From: Candidatus Roseilinea sp.
GTDB taxonomy: Bacteria; Chloroflexota; Anaerolineae; J036; Brachytrichaceae
Length of the DNA: 64,000 bases
NCBI GenBank assembly: GCA_026003755.1
Contig: BPHV01000002.1
Coordinates: 434,001 to 498,000 of the forward strand
Direction of reading: 5' to 3'
A model generated the notes under the pieces. That model did no database searches, was not told the DNA's origin, and saw only the letters and a program-made list of their open reading frames with translations. Position numbers and translations under genes: made by a program. Of this stretch, positions 8,134 through 16,470 are shown in pieces; position 1 is the stretch's first letter, and each line of letters opens with the position of its first letter.

Positions 8134-10212
8134 ATGAACAACAATCGCAACGCCTGGATCGCCATCATCGTGGGCTTGATGCTGATTTGCGCCTGCTTCG
8201 GCGCCATGGGCGCCGGCCTGATCTGGATGGCCGCGCGCGTCTTCACGTCTCTAGACTTTCCACCGGATATTGATAGCCCGCCCGTCACCCAGGGCAAGAC
8301 GCCCAATCCGCCGATCGAGGTGATCCGCCCAACGCGGCAGCCCGACGCCGGCGCGTCCGACGATCCGATCGAGACCATCACCACCGCCGTGTTGCCCCGC
8401 GAAGACCTCGCCGAGCTGGCAATCCGCTTCAAAGGCGTATCGCCGAAGGAAGCCGAGGTCAGTTGTCCGGCGCTTGCCCCGGAGTATCCGGTCGGCGCGA
8501 CGCGCACCTTCACGCTGACCAATTCGGACACCGACGAGTTGTTCCAGATCGAAGCGCGCCTAGAAGAGAAGGGCGAGCACGTTTACATGTGGGTGCAGGA
8601 TGCGCCTACGCCGGTGCGCTTGAACCGGGATAAGCTGCGCCGCGCGGTCGAGATCTTCGACGGCCAAATTTACCCGCGCACGCGCGAGTTCTTCGGCAGC
8701 GAGGACTCGCCAGGCGTGGATTGCGACCCGCGCATACACATTGTGCATGCCCTCAACCTGGGCCGCACGGTCGGCGGCTACTTCTCCTCGCCCGACAGCT
8801 ATCCGCGGGCCGTGCGCAGCGACTCGAACGAAGGGCAAATCTTCATCATGCACGCCGCGCGCGGCTACAACGGATCCGATCCGGCCAGCGAAACGTATCT
8901 CAGCACCCTCGCCCATGAATTCCAGCACATGATCAGCTTCAACCAGACCCATGCGCCCGATCTGTGGCTGGAAGAAGGGGCGGCGCAGTTCGCCGAGCGC
9001 CTGAACGGCTACGGCGATTCGGTCACGACCGTGTATGACTTTGCCGCAGCCCCGGACACCCAGCTCAACACTTGGCAAGAGAGCAGCGCCGGCGGCAACA
9101 GCGCGCACTACGGCGCAAGCTATCTGTTCTGGTCTTATCTCTACGACCGCTTCGGCGAGGAGATCCTGCGGACGTTCGCGCGCTCGCCGGAGCGCAGCGC
9201 GCGGGCTTTGATGCAGGTGTTGGCCGAGGCCGGCGTGGTGAACCCCGACACCGGACAACCGCTTACGTTCGAAGCGCTGTTCGCCGATTTCGTCATCGCC
9301 AACTACATGAACCGCGAGGCGATCGAGCCGGGGACGAATCGCTACAACTACGCCACGATCCGCGTGCCGCCGATGGCGACGCGCGCCGAACTGAGCGATC
9401 GGGACTATCCCTACGCGGTTCGCGCGGGGCTGGCGCAGTTCGGCACACACTACTACGAACTGAGCGGGAGCCAACCGACGACGATTGTGTTCACCGGCTC
9501 AACGATCGTTTCGGTGCTGCCGACCGATGAAGCCGATGGCGCGTTCTGGTGGTCTAATCGCGCCGACGCCAGCAACCCACGCCTGACGCGCGAGGTGGAC
9601 TTGACCGGCGTCGCGAACGCCACACTCACCTACCGGGCATGGTATCGGCTGGAGCAGGGCTACGACTATGCCTACGTCACCGCCAGCGAGGACGGCGGCC
9701 TGACGTGGAAGGTGCTCGCGCCCACCTCTTGCACGACCGACAACCCCCAAAACGCCAACCTGGGCTGCGGCTACACCGGCCCATCCGGCGGGGCTGAGCA
9801 GACCGACGCCCCACGATGGTTGGATGAGCGTCTCAGCCTGGACGAATTCGCCGGCAAGAAGGTGCTGCTGCGCTTCGAGATGGTCACCGACGCCGCGATC
9901 AATCGCGAAGGGCTGGCCATAGACAATATCGCCATCCCGGAGATCGGCTTCTACGACGACGCAGGCGCCGATTCGGGTTGGCAGGCGGAAGGGTGGGTGC
10001 GCATCAGCAATTGGCTGCCGCAGCGCTGGCAAGTGCAGGTCATCCTCACCGACCGCAACGGCCAACGTCGGCTGCAACGCATGACGCTTACCGACAACGC
10101 CGGCGCGCTGATGCTCGACTTCGGCGGCGCGGTGCGCAGCGCGGTGCTGGCCATCTCGCCCACGACGCAAGGCACCACCGAGCCGGCCGGATACGAGCTG
10201 CAGATCAGGTGA
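8134..10212 (+). CDS. Membrane-anchored or secreted zinc metallopeptidase (immune inhibitor A/M6-like)
   Basis: 692 residues. An N-terminal hydrophobic segment (about 8-33, WIAIIVGLMLICACFGAMGA) anchors or exports the protein. The catalytic motif is HEFQHM at about residue 261, followed by WLEEGAAQFAE, where the Glu is the likely third zinc ligand. The C-terminal half has beta-sandwich segments typical of M6-type exoproteases (YVTASEDGGLTWKVL, LLRFEMVTDAAINREGLAIDNI). The 210 bp upstream of the gene hold no recognisable gene. Substrate and physiological role are unknown; an extracellular proteolytic role is inferred. Confidence 0.85.
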   Translation: MNNNRNAWIAIIVGLMLICACFGAMGAGLIWMAARVFTSLDFPPDIDSPPVTQGKTPNPPIEVIRPTRQPDAGASDDPIETITTAVLPREDLAELAIRFKGVSPKEAEVSCPALAPEYPVGATRTFTLTNSDTDELFQIEARLEEKGEHVYMWVQDAPTPVRLNRDKLRRAVEIFDGQIYPRTREFFGSEDSPGVDCDPRIHIVHALNLGRTVGGYFSSPDSYPRAVRSDSNEGQIFIMHAARGYNGSDPASETYLSTLAHEFQHMISFNQTHAPDLWLEEGAAQFAERLNGYGDSVTTVYDFAAAPDTQLNTWQESSAGGNSAHYGASYLFWSYLYDRFGEEILRTFARSPERSARALMQVLAEAGVVNPDTGQPLTFEALFADFVIANYMNREAIEPGTNRYNYATIRVPPMATRAELSDRDYPYAVRAGLAQFGTHYYELSGSQPTTIVFTGSTIVSVLPTDEADGAFWWSNRADASNPRLTREVDLTGVANATLTYRAWYRLEQGYDYAYVTASEDGGLTWKVLAPTSCTTDNPQNANLGCGYTGPSGGAEQTDAPRWLDERLSLDEFAGKKVLLRFEMVTDAAINREGLAIDNIAIPEIGFYDDAGADSGWQAEGWVRISNWLPQRWQVQVILTDRNGQRRLQRMTLTDNAGALMLDFGGAVRSAVLAISPTTQGTTEPAGYELQIR

Positions 10213-10479
10213 CCCGCCGCGCCTCAACGTGCGCCAACCGGGGGATGATCGGCGCGGCGGCGGCAACGCGCCGCCGATCAGACCGCCGGGGTCGCGCAGC
10301 AAATGATTGGCACATGGCCACGCCGACGAGCAAAACATCCGACGAGTGTCGGCAGGTGAACACCTCGGGCGAGCGCAGCGCCCACAAACGCCGCGCAGAG
10401 CACGATGGCGACGCGTGCTACGGCTGCGCGTATTATCCGCGCAAACCGAAACGGGGCGGCAAGTTCGGTGAATCCAGCT

Positions 10480-10485
10480 TACACT
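10480..10485 (+). promoter_or_regulatory. Candidate -10 box of the FAH-family gene
   Basis: TACACT ends 9 nt before the ATG at 10495. No Shine-Dalgarno sequence is visible between them, so the mRNA may be leaderless. Confidence 0.4.
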
Positions 10486-10494
10486 GTGCGCGCC

Positions 10495-11337
10495 ATGAAA
10501 ATCATCACCTATGAACTTGATGGGCGCGTCGGGGTGGGCGCGCTGCACCCCGACGGCGGCGCCGTGGACCTCACCGAAGCAGGCGACGCGCTCGAGATCG
10601 CATCCAATCCCCAGGCGCGGGCGCGGGCCGAGCGACTGATGGCCGACCCTGCGCGCCGAATACCAGCGCCGCTGCGCCTGCGCGCGCCGTTTGCGCCACG
10701 CTCCTTCATCTGCATCGGTCTGAACTACATGGATCACGTCAAAGAGAGCAACGCGCAGCCGCCCGCGCGGCCGGTGGTATTTGCCAAGTTCGCCAACGCC
10801 CTGGCGCATCCGGGCGATGCGATCACCTGGTATGCCGACGTCACCCAGCAGGTGGACTGGGAGGCCGAGTTAGGCGTGGTGATCGGCAAGCCGTGCTACC
10901 GCGTCAGCAAGGAAGACGCCCTGGCCTACATCGGCGGCTATACCTGCGTGAACGACGTGAGCGCGCGCGACATCCAGCTCACCGACAGCGCCAAACAGTT
11001 TACGCTCGGCAAGACGCTCGACGGTTTTTGCCCGGTCGGCCCGTGCCTGGTCACCACCGATGAAATCCCCGACCCACAGAACCTGGACATCCGCTGCCGG
11101 GTGAACGGCAACGTGGTGCAGAACTCCAACACGCGCGAGATGATCTTCGACGTGGCGACGCTGGTGTCGTACCTCAGCAAGTTCATGACGCTGATGCCCG
11201 GCGACCTGATCGCCACCGGCACGCCGCCCGGGGTGGGCATGGGCATGAAGCCCCCCGTGTGGCTGAAGGACGGCGACGAAGTCACCGTTGAGATCGAGCG
11301 AATTGGCGCCTTGACCAACTTCTGCCGCGTGCGCTGA
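10495..11337 (+). CDS. Fumarylacetoacetate hydrolase family protein
   Basis: 280 residues. The FAH fold is recognised from FICIGLNYMDHVKES, the metal-binding acid pair in VDWEAELGVVIG, GGYTCVNDVSARDIQ, and the C-terminal MPGDLIATGTPPGVGMG. Family members are Mg2+-dependent C-C hydrolases, isomerases or decarboxylases of aromatic or sugar-acid degradation (for example 2-keto-3-deoxy-L-fuconate or oxaloacetate chemistry). The exact reaction cannot be assigned. The ATG at 10495 is preferred to an upstream in-frame start because the family begins here and a -10-like TACACT lies 9 nt away. Confidence 0.9.
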   Translation: MKIITYELDGRVGVGALHPDGGAVDLTEAGDALEIASNPQARARAERLMADPARRIPAPLRLRAPFAPRSFICIGLNYMDHVKESNAQPPARPVVFAKFANALAHPGDAITWYADVTQQVDWEAELGVVIGKPCYRVSKEDALAYIGGYTCVNDVSARDIQLTDSAKQFTLGKTLDGFCPVGPCLVTTDEIPDPQNLDIRCRVNGNVVQNSNTREMIFDVATLVSYLSKFMTLMPGDLIATGTPPGVGMGMKPPVWLKDGDEVTVEIERIGALTNFCRVR

Positions 11338-11365
11338 GCGCGGGGAGAACGCGCCCGCGCCGAAA

Positions 11366-11371
11366 TATAAT
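11366..11371 (+). promoter_or_regulatory. Candidate -10 box upstream of the S41-like lipoprotein gene
   Basis: TATAAT stands alone in GC-rich sequence. The next gene starts at 11507, so the 5' leader would be about 130 nt. No -35 consensus is evident. Confidence 0.4.
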
Positions 11372-11506
11372 TCACTGCACCCAAGCAACACCCGACAAGC
11401 GTGATCGCCGTCCCAGTCGCAAGAAGTCCGGGTGGGCCGTGGATGCGCCGGCGAGCTTCGAGTTTGAGCAGGTTGCGTTCAGAAGAACAGCGAGGTGAAG
11501 TCGAAG

Positions 11507-12778
11507 ATGAGCAAGGCAAGTCGTTGGTTGATCGGAGCGGGTGTGATGACGCTGCTCACGCTCACTGCGTGTGTGGGCAGCCCCGGTTTTGGCAGTCTCT
11601 TCAACCGCCGGGTGACCCCGGCCGCGCCAGCGGATGTATCGCCTAAGGTCGCTGCACAGCTACGGGACTTCGACTTCGCCGTGCAAAGCTTGCGCGAAGC
11701 CTATCTCAACGCCGATGCCCTCGACGACAAGTGGCAGATGACCGTTGATGCTGAACGTTTGAAGATCGCGCAGGGCGATGGCGATGAGGCGCGCTTGTTG
11801 GAGAGCTTGCAGAAGATCATTGAGGCGCTGAACGATGAAGACGTGATCATGCTGCCGCCCGCGCAAAGCCAACTGCCATCCGGCAGCTCCGGGGCATATT
11901 CTGGCATCGGCGTCTTGATTGACCTGCCGCGCGAGGGCAAGGATCGCCTCTTGGTATTGGCCGTGTATCCCGATTCGCCGGCCGATCGCGCCGGCATCAA
12001 GCCGCACGATGCCATCATCGCCATCGAAGGCGAGCCGGTCACGTTCGCCAAGCGCGCCGAGCTGATCCCCAAACTGCGCGGCGAGGCCGGCAGCAAGGTC
12101 ACCGTCACCGTGCGCACGCCCGGTCAGCCGCCGCGTGATCTCACCTTGACGCGCCGTCCGGTCGAGCCGCGCAGCCCAATTCGCTACAAGCGCTTGCCCG
12201 ATACCAACCTCGGCTACATCGCGCCGAATCCGACGCAATTGAGCACGATGCGCGCCGACACGGCCGACGCGCTGCGCGAACTGAGCGCGGATCGCAACAT
12301 TGATGGGCTTGTGCTCGATTTGCGCATCATCCGTGGCAGCGAATTCCCACTGGACGAGATGCTCAGCTTGTTCGCCAACGGGCCGGTGGGGTCGGTGCAA
12401 ACGCGCGGCAAAAAAGAAACGATCGAGATCATCGGGAAGAGCATCGCCGGCTCTCAAGAAGTGCCGATGGCCGTGCTCGTCAGCGAGCTGACCGGCGGGC
12501 AAGCTGAGGCGTTCGCCGGCCTCCTACAAGACCTCGGCCGCGCACAGATCGTTGGGACGAAGACGAGCGGCCAGGTCGCTCAATTCGCCACGGCCACGCT
12601 GCCTAGCTCCCGCCTCCGTGTCCAGTTTCCCACCGCCGACTACATCAGCGTGAAGAACAACAGTTGGCGCGGCAAAGGCGTGACGCCGAACATCCTCTCC
12701 GAAGCGGCCTGGGAAGATTTCACGGCTGAGGACGACCCGCACATTCAGCAAGCCATCAACGTCTTGACGGCGCCCTGA
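11507..12778 (+). CDS. S41/PDZ-type lipoprotein lacking the catalytic residues
   Basis: 423 residues. The signal peptide ends in a lipobox (TLLTLTAC), so it is an anchored lipoprotein. A PDZ domain (GIGVLIDLPREGKDRLLVL, SPADRAGIKPHDAIIAIEGEPV) precedes a peptidase S41 fold. In active CtpA-type enzymes the nucleophile is in SASAAE and the Lys in FGKGSVQ. Here the aligned segments read TGGQAEAFAG and TSGQVAQF, so both Ser and Lys seem lost. It is therefore probably a non-proteolytic binding or adaptor protein (inference from the alignment). ATG 11507 is chosen over GTG 11495 because AGGTG lies at a suitable distance. Confidence 0.8.
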   Translation: MSKASRWLIGAGVMTLLTLTACVGSPGFGSLFNRRVTPAAPADVSPKVAAQLRDFDFAVQSLREAYLNADALDDKWQMTVDAERLKIAQGDGDEARLLESLQKIIEALNDEDVIMLPPAQSQLPSGSSGAYSGIGVLIDLPREGKDRLLVLAVYPDSPADRAGIKPHDAIIAIEGEPVTFAKRAELIPKLRGEAGSKVTVTVRTPGQPPRDLTLTRRPVEPRSPIRYKRLPDTNLGYIAPNPTQLSTMRADTADALRELSADRNIDGLVLDLRIIRGSEFPLDEMLSLFANGPVGSVQTRGKKETIEIIGKSIAGSQEVPMAVLVSELTGGQAEAFAGLLQDLGRAQIVGTKTSGQVAQFATATLPSSRLRVQFPTADYISVKNNSWRGKGVTPNILSEAAWEDFTAEDDPHIQQAINVLTAP

Positions 12779-12793
12779 TGGAGTCTGCCGCGC

Positions 12794-14644
12794 TCAGTTC
12801 TTGACCATCGCGCCTTCCGGCGGCGTGAAGCCCGGCCCATAGCGATAGACCGCTTGCCAGGGCACGTACTTGCTCACCACGCGTTCGTTAATCAGCGTCT
12901 CGCCGTTGCGCGTGACGACGCGCGTGAAGAAGACCGTCGCGCCATCCACAGCGTAATCCACCTGCTTGGCCTGGCCAGGCGGCACCTCCCCCTCGGTGTC
13001 GAGTTCGTAGATATCCGGCCCGTGCGGCACGACATCGGTGATTGTGGCGGAGCTGATCGTCACCTGGCGGCCGTCGGGCGTGCCGTAGAACTTGAAGGTG
13101 AGCGTCACACGCGCTGGGTCGTAGATCGTTTCGATCAACAGATGGGCGTTCGTGTCGTTGATGAACTTGAGGTCCGCGTAAGGCGAGAACACCGACGCAT
13201 CGAAGCCAGGTCCCATGCCGCGCTCGTAGTAGCTGACGCGATAGCCATGGGGGTAGCGCTCGACGATGGGAAAGCCGGCACGCAGCGCCGCCTGGTAAGC
13301 TGTGGTCGAGACCTGACATACGCCGCCGCCAACGCCCTTCACCGTGCGATTGCCGACGATGATCAAGCCCTCCTGGAAACCCTCTTTCTCCGACACATCG
13401 CCCAGATGTTCGTTGAACGAAAAGACCGCGCCAGGCGGTACGACGACGCCGTTGAAGCGCGCTGCGGCGACCTTCACGTTGTTCAGCCGGGCCGTGCTGG
13501 AGCCTTTGAAGTAGGTGGTGGCTTGGGTGATGAGCTGGGTGATGCCGAGGTCCTGCGCCGTGGCTGTGGCCGGCACCGCGGCTGGCGTGGTGTTGACGAC
13601 GAGCGTCACAACACGTTGGGCGCTGTGCATGGCTGCTTCCAGCGCGTACAGCGTGGCTTCAACATCGAGCGCGCGCGCGTCACGCGAGGGCGCAATGGCG
13701 CGCAACTGGCCTGTGGACGGGTTGAACGCGAACCGCGCATTCTGCGCCTTCTGCGCCACAGCCTTGCCCAGCGGCTCGACCAGCGCGCGCAGCTTTTCTC
13801 GGCGCACCCGCACGGTGATGTTGGCCGGATCATCGGGCGGCTGCTCAATCAGCACGAAGTCGAGCAGATCCTCTTTGCGGATGCGGAACGCTTCGAGCGG
13901 CGGCAGGGGATTGCCGGCATCATCCCGGCGCGGCGCCATCACCACCAAATCGTCGCTCACCATGCGCGCGATGGCGTCGGCCACCGCGGCCACCGAAGCC
14001 ACCTTTGGCTCAAGCGTCCGGTAAGGCAGCACGATGTCCGTCGGCCGATGCATCAGCGCTGCCGAGCGGATCAGTTGCACGGCCATGGCCTCATCCAGCT
14101 CGCGGCCGACCTGGGACGGCGATGCGCGCGGGACGCCGCCTTCAAACACGAGGCGCGCATCTATGGCCGGTCTCTCGGTCCGCTCGGCCACTTGCCGCAC
14201 GATGTGCATGATCTCACTGCCGTCCACCCGCACGACGGGCGACACATCTACCCCGCGCCACCATGCCTCAACGCGCTGGCGGATCTGCGTCGGCAGGTCG
14301 CCTTGGCGCCCGACGCTGAGCGCAACGCGCACCGTCTCCGCCGGATCGAGGCCAATGCCGAGGTCGGCAGGCCGAAAGGCATACTGCTGCTCGGCCGCTT
14401 GCACGCGGATGGCCGGCAAATGGAAGTATTGGGATTGGAGTTGCGCGACGGCGAAAACTTCCTCCGGCGTCATGCCGCTCAGGTCTATGCCCTGCAGGTG
14501 CACGCCGGGAAAGACGCGATTCTGGTAGTGGATATGGTGGTAGGCCAGCGCGCCCACCCCATACGCCAGGCCGACGACCAGCATCGCGAACAACAAGTAA
14601 AGCGGTCGGAACAAACTCCTGAGCATGGCTTGCACATCATCCAC
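12794..14644 (-). CDS. VanW family protein with G5 domain
   Basis: 616 residues, convergent with the preceding gene. A hydrophobic segment near the N-terminus (PLYLLFAMLVVGLAYGVGAL) anchors the protein outside the membrane. Two repeats related to the peptidoglycan-binding YoaR-type domain occupy about 50-340. The VanW core follows (FNGVVVPPGAVFSFNEHLG, GGGVCQVSTTAYQAAL, then ERYPHGYRVSYYERG). The end is a G5 domain (DTEGEVPPGQAKQVDYAVDG). VanW is widespread in Gram-positive and Chloroflexota surface proteins and its biochemical role is not established. The start used is GTG; ATG seven codons in is an alternative. Confidence 0.88.
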   Translation of the reverse strand: MDDVQAMLRSLFRPLYLLFAMLVVGLAYGVGALAYHHIHYQNRVFPGVHLQGIDLSGMTPEEVFAVAQLQSQYFHLPAIRVQAAEQQYAFRPADLGIGLDPAETVRVALSVGRQGDLPTQIRQRVEAWWRGVDVSPVVRVDGSEIMHIVRQVAERTERPAIDARLVFEGGVPRASPSQVGRELDEAMAVQLIRSAALMHRPTDIVLPYRTLEPKVASVAAVADAIARMVSDDLVVMAPRRDDAGNPLPPLEAFRIRKEDLLDFVLIEQPPDDPANITVRVRREKLRALVEPLGKAVAQKAQNARFAFNPSTGQLRAIAPSRDARALDVEATLYALEAAMHSAQRVVTLVVNTTPAAVPATATAQDLGITQLITQATTYFKGSSTARLNNVKVAAARFNGVVVPPGAVFSFNEHLGDVSEKEGFQEGLIIVGNRTVKGVGGGVCQVSTTAYQAALRAGFPIVERYPHGYRVSYYERGMGPGFDASVFSPYADLKFINDTNAHLLIETIYDPARVTLTFKFYGTPDGRQVTISSATITDVVPHGPDIYELDTEGEVPPGQAKQVDYAVDGATVFFTRVVTRNGETLINERVVSKYVPWQAVYRYGPGFTPPEGAMVKN

Positions 14645-14809
14645 GACAGCGCGCGGATGACACGACGGATGATTGTATCCCTTTGCGGCTGCTCACCTGT
14701 GCACTTCTGCATATACGGGCGAGGCCACATTGCGCACGCCCCTCCGCGCCAGAAACGCCCCCTGCCAACCACCCATCGGCCGGGCGACGATTCGCGGATG
14801 CGTGGGTGC

Positions 14810-15478
14810 TCAACTTGCCGGTGAGATGACCTTCGCCGCGTGGCGTGCTTCGTCCAGCATGGCGCGGGCTGCAGCAGCCAGCCCGGCCCAGTCGCCTGAT
14901 TCAATCAAGGAGTTCGGGAGCGCGCCGGCGTTCAAGCCGACAAGTTGCGCGCCGGCGGCCAGATACGCTTGTGTTTCGCAAGGCTGCACGGCGCCGCTCA
15001 CCCACAGCGGAATATCGGGCAGCGGTCCACGCACGGCGCGGATGAAGGCCGGGCCGCCGATGGCGCCGGCGGGGAAGACCTTGACCACGTGCGCGCCCAG
15101 ACGCCAGGCATGCAGGATCTCGGTCGGCGTCATGCCGGCGGGGATGGCCACCACGCCGGCTTCGCGGCTGGGGCGGATGATGTCGGTCTCGCAGATCGGA
15201 GAGACGAGGAACTGCGCGCCGACCTCGATGCACCGGCGCGCTTCGGCGGCACTGGTCACTGTGCCGGCGCCAATCAACACATCCTCGGGCGCATCGGCGC
15301 ACAGGGTTTTGATCACGTCTAGCGCGCCGGGCACAGTCATCGTGACCTCCACGCAGCGGAAGCCGCCCGCGATCAGGGCGCGCGCCAGCCCCAACGCGCG
15401 TTCGGCTTCGGCAACGCGAATGATGGCAACGACTTGCTCACGGAAGAGCGCGCGCAGGCGACGTTCGATCAGAAGCAT
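14810..15478 (-). CDS. eda: 2-dehydro-3-deoxy-phosphogluconate (KDPG) aldolase family
   Basis: 222-residue class I aldolase that splits KDPG (or KDPGal) into pyruvate and glyceraldehyde 3-phosphate. The frame extends upstream but the family starts at Met 15478 (MLLIERRLRALF). Key segments are VVAIIRV with the catalytic Glu partner region, CVEVTMT, IGAGTVTS, and VKVFPA with the Schiff-base Lys. A TACAAT box (reverse of 15491-15496) ends 12 nt upstream of the ATG, so the mRNA may be leaderless. Together with the sugar kinases in the window it points to Entner-Doudoroff or sugar-acid catabolism. Confidence 0.92.
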   Translation of the reverse strand: MLLIERRLRALFREQVVAIIRVAEAERALGLARALIAGGFRCVEVTMTVPGALDVIKTLCADAPEDVLIGAGTVTSAAEARRCIEVGAQFLVSPICETDIIRPSREAGVVAIPAGMTPTEILHAWRLGAHVVKVFPAGAIGGPAFIRAVRGPLPDIPLWVSGAVQPCETQAYLAAGAQLVGLNAGALPNSLIESGDWAGLAAAARAMLDEARHAAKVISPAS

Positions 15479-15490
15479 AGCGCAATCGGT

Positions 15491-15536
15491 ATTGTAGTTC
15501 GTCCGGCGCGCCGAGCGCGAGCGCATCCCATATAAT
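15491..15536. promoter_or_regulatory. Divergent promoter pair between eda and the 15.5 kb lipoprotein gene
   Basis: TACAAT on the minus strand (15496-15491) ends 12 nt from the eda ATG. TATAAT on the plus strand (15531-15536) ends 10 nt from the ATG at 15547. Neither has an evident -35 or Shine-Dalgarno sequence. Confidence 0.5.
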
Positions 15537-15546
15537 CCAGGCGGCC

Positions 15547-16470
15547 ATGCGCATTCAAAACTGGTGTGCCGCGATGCTGTGCATTGCCCTGGCGGCCTGC
15601 GGCACAGCCCCATCGCCGGAGCAACCATCGGCGGCGCCAACCGACTCGCCTGGCCAAGGCAAGCCATCAACGACGCCGGCGCCGCGCGCCTACCTGCCCG
15701 GGATAGCCATCGAAGGCCGCAAGCGCGTGCTGTTTATCAACGGCGACCATATCCCGGAGACCGGCTACCCACACTCGCGCGTGCGCGACGACGGCAGCAA
15801 GCCGGAGAGCTTCTCGCGGTTGCGCACCGAAGTGCTCGAAGGCGATCTGCAGTTATCGGTGGACGAATATATCCTCACGGCCAACACAGCGATCACGCCG
15901 ACGTTGCTGTCGCCTTACACGTTGGTTGTGCTCGGTTCCAACAGCCGCCTGCTGGACGCCGGCGAAGTAGCGGCATTGACCGAATACTATGAGGCCGGCG
16001 GCCGCATCCTCGTCTATGCCGACTTTCAATACGGCCCGGACAACTGGGCCAGCGACAACAGCTTCCTCAATCAATTCGGGATTGAGGTGTTCCCCGACAA
16101 CTTCCAACCGACGACGCAGATCACCGACATTGTGAGCAGCCACCCCATCATGCAGGGCGTGGCGTCGTTCGCCACCGAAGGCAGCAGCCAATTCCTCCTC
16201 AGCGCGGCGCGCCTAAGCGAGCAACAAGTGTTGGCGAAGTGTTCGCCGCTGGAGCGCAGCGGCTGCGCCTTGCAGCCGGCGGAGCAGGCCAAAATCCGGC
16301 CCGGCGATGTGGTCGCTTGCACGTGGGTGCGCGAGAACGCGCGCGGCGGCAAGCTGGCCGGCACATGCGACCGCAACACCTTTCACAATGGGCCGGGACC
16401 CGGCACTGACATTGACGAGTTCGACAACCGCACCTATGCGCGCAACCTGTTCCGTTGGCTGACGCGATGA
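15547..16470 (+). CDS. Lipoprotein with a GATase/ThuA-like domain
   Basis: 307 residues. The lipobox is CIALAACGT at the N-terminus, followed by a Pro/Ser/Thr-rich tether of about 30 residues. The domain starting at RKRVLFINGDHIPETGY has the Rossmann-like pattern of class I glutamine amidotransferase/ThuA folds: YTLVVLGSNSRLL, ALTEYYEAGGRILVYADFQYG, SSHPIMQGVASFATEGSSQF. No catalytic Cys-His pair is apparent. The gene overlaps the next one by ATGA, so the two are coupled and may act together at the cell surface. Function unknown. Confidence 0.75.
   Translation: MRIQNWCAAMLCIALAACGTAPSPEQPSAAPTDSPGQGKPSTTPAPRAYLPGIAIEGRKRVLFINGDHIPETGYPHSRVRDDGSKPESFSRLRTEVLEGDLQLSVDEYILTANTAITPTLLSPYTLVVLGSNSRLLDAGEVAALTEYYEAGGRILVYADFQYGPDNWASDNSFLNQFGIEVFPDNFQPTTQITDIVSSHPIMQGVASFATEGSSQFLLSAARLSEQQVLAKCSPLERSGCALQPAEQAKIRPGDVVACTWVRENARGGKLAGTCDRNTFHNGPGPGTDIDEFDNRTYARNLFRWLTR

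Noticed and set aside
12854-14824. Plus-strand 656-codon open frame
   Set aside because: It overlaps the well-supported VanW gene on the other strand; the composition (His/Arg/Ala-rich) is typical of GC-rich shadow frames.
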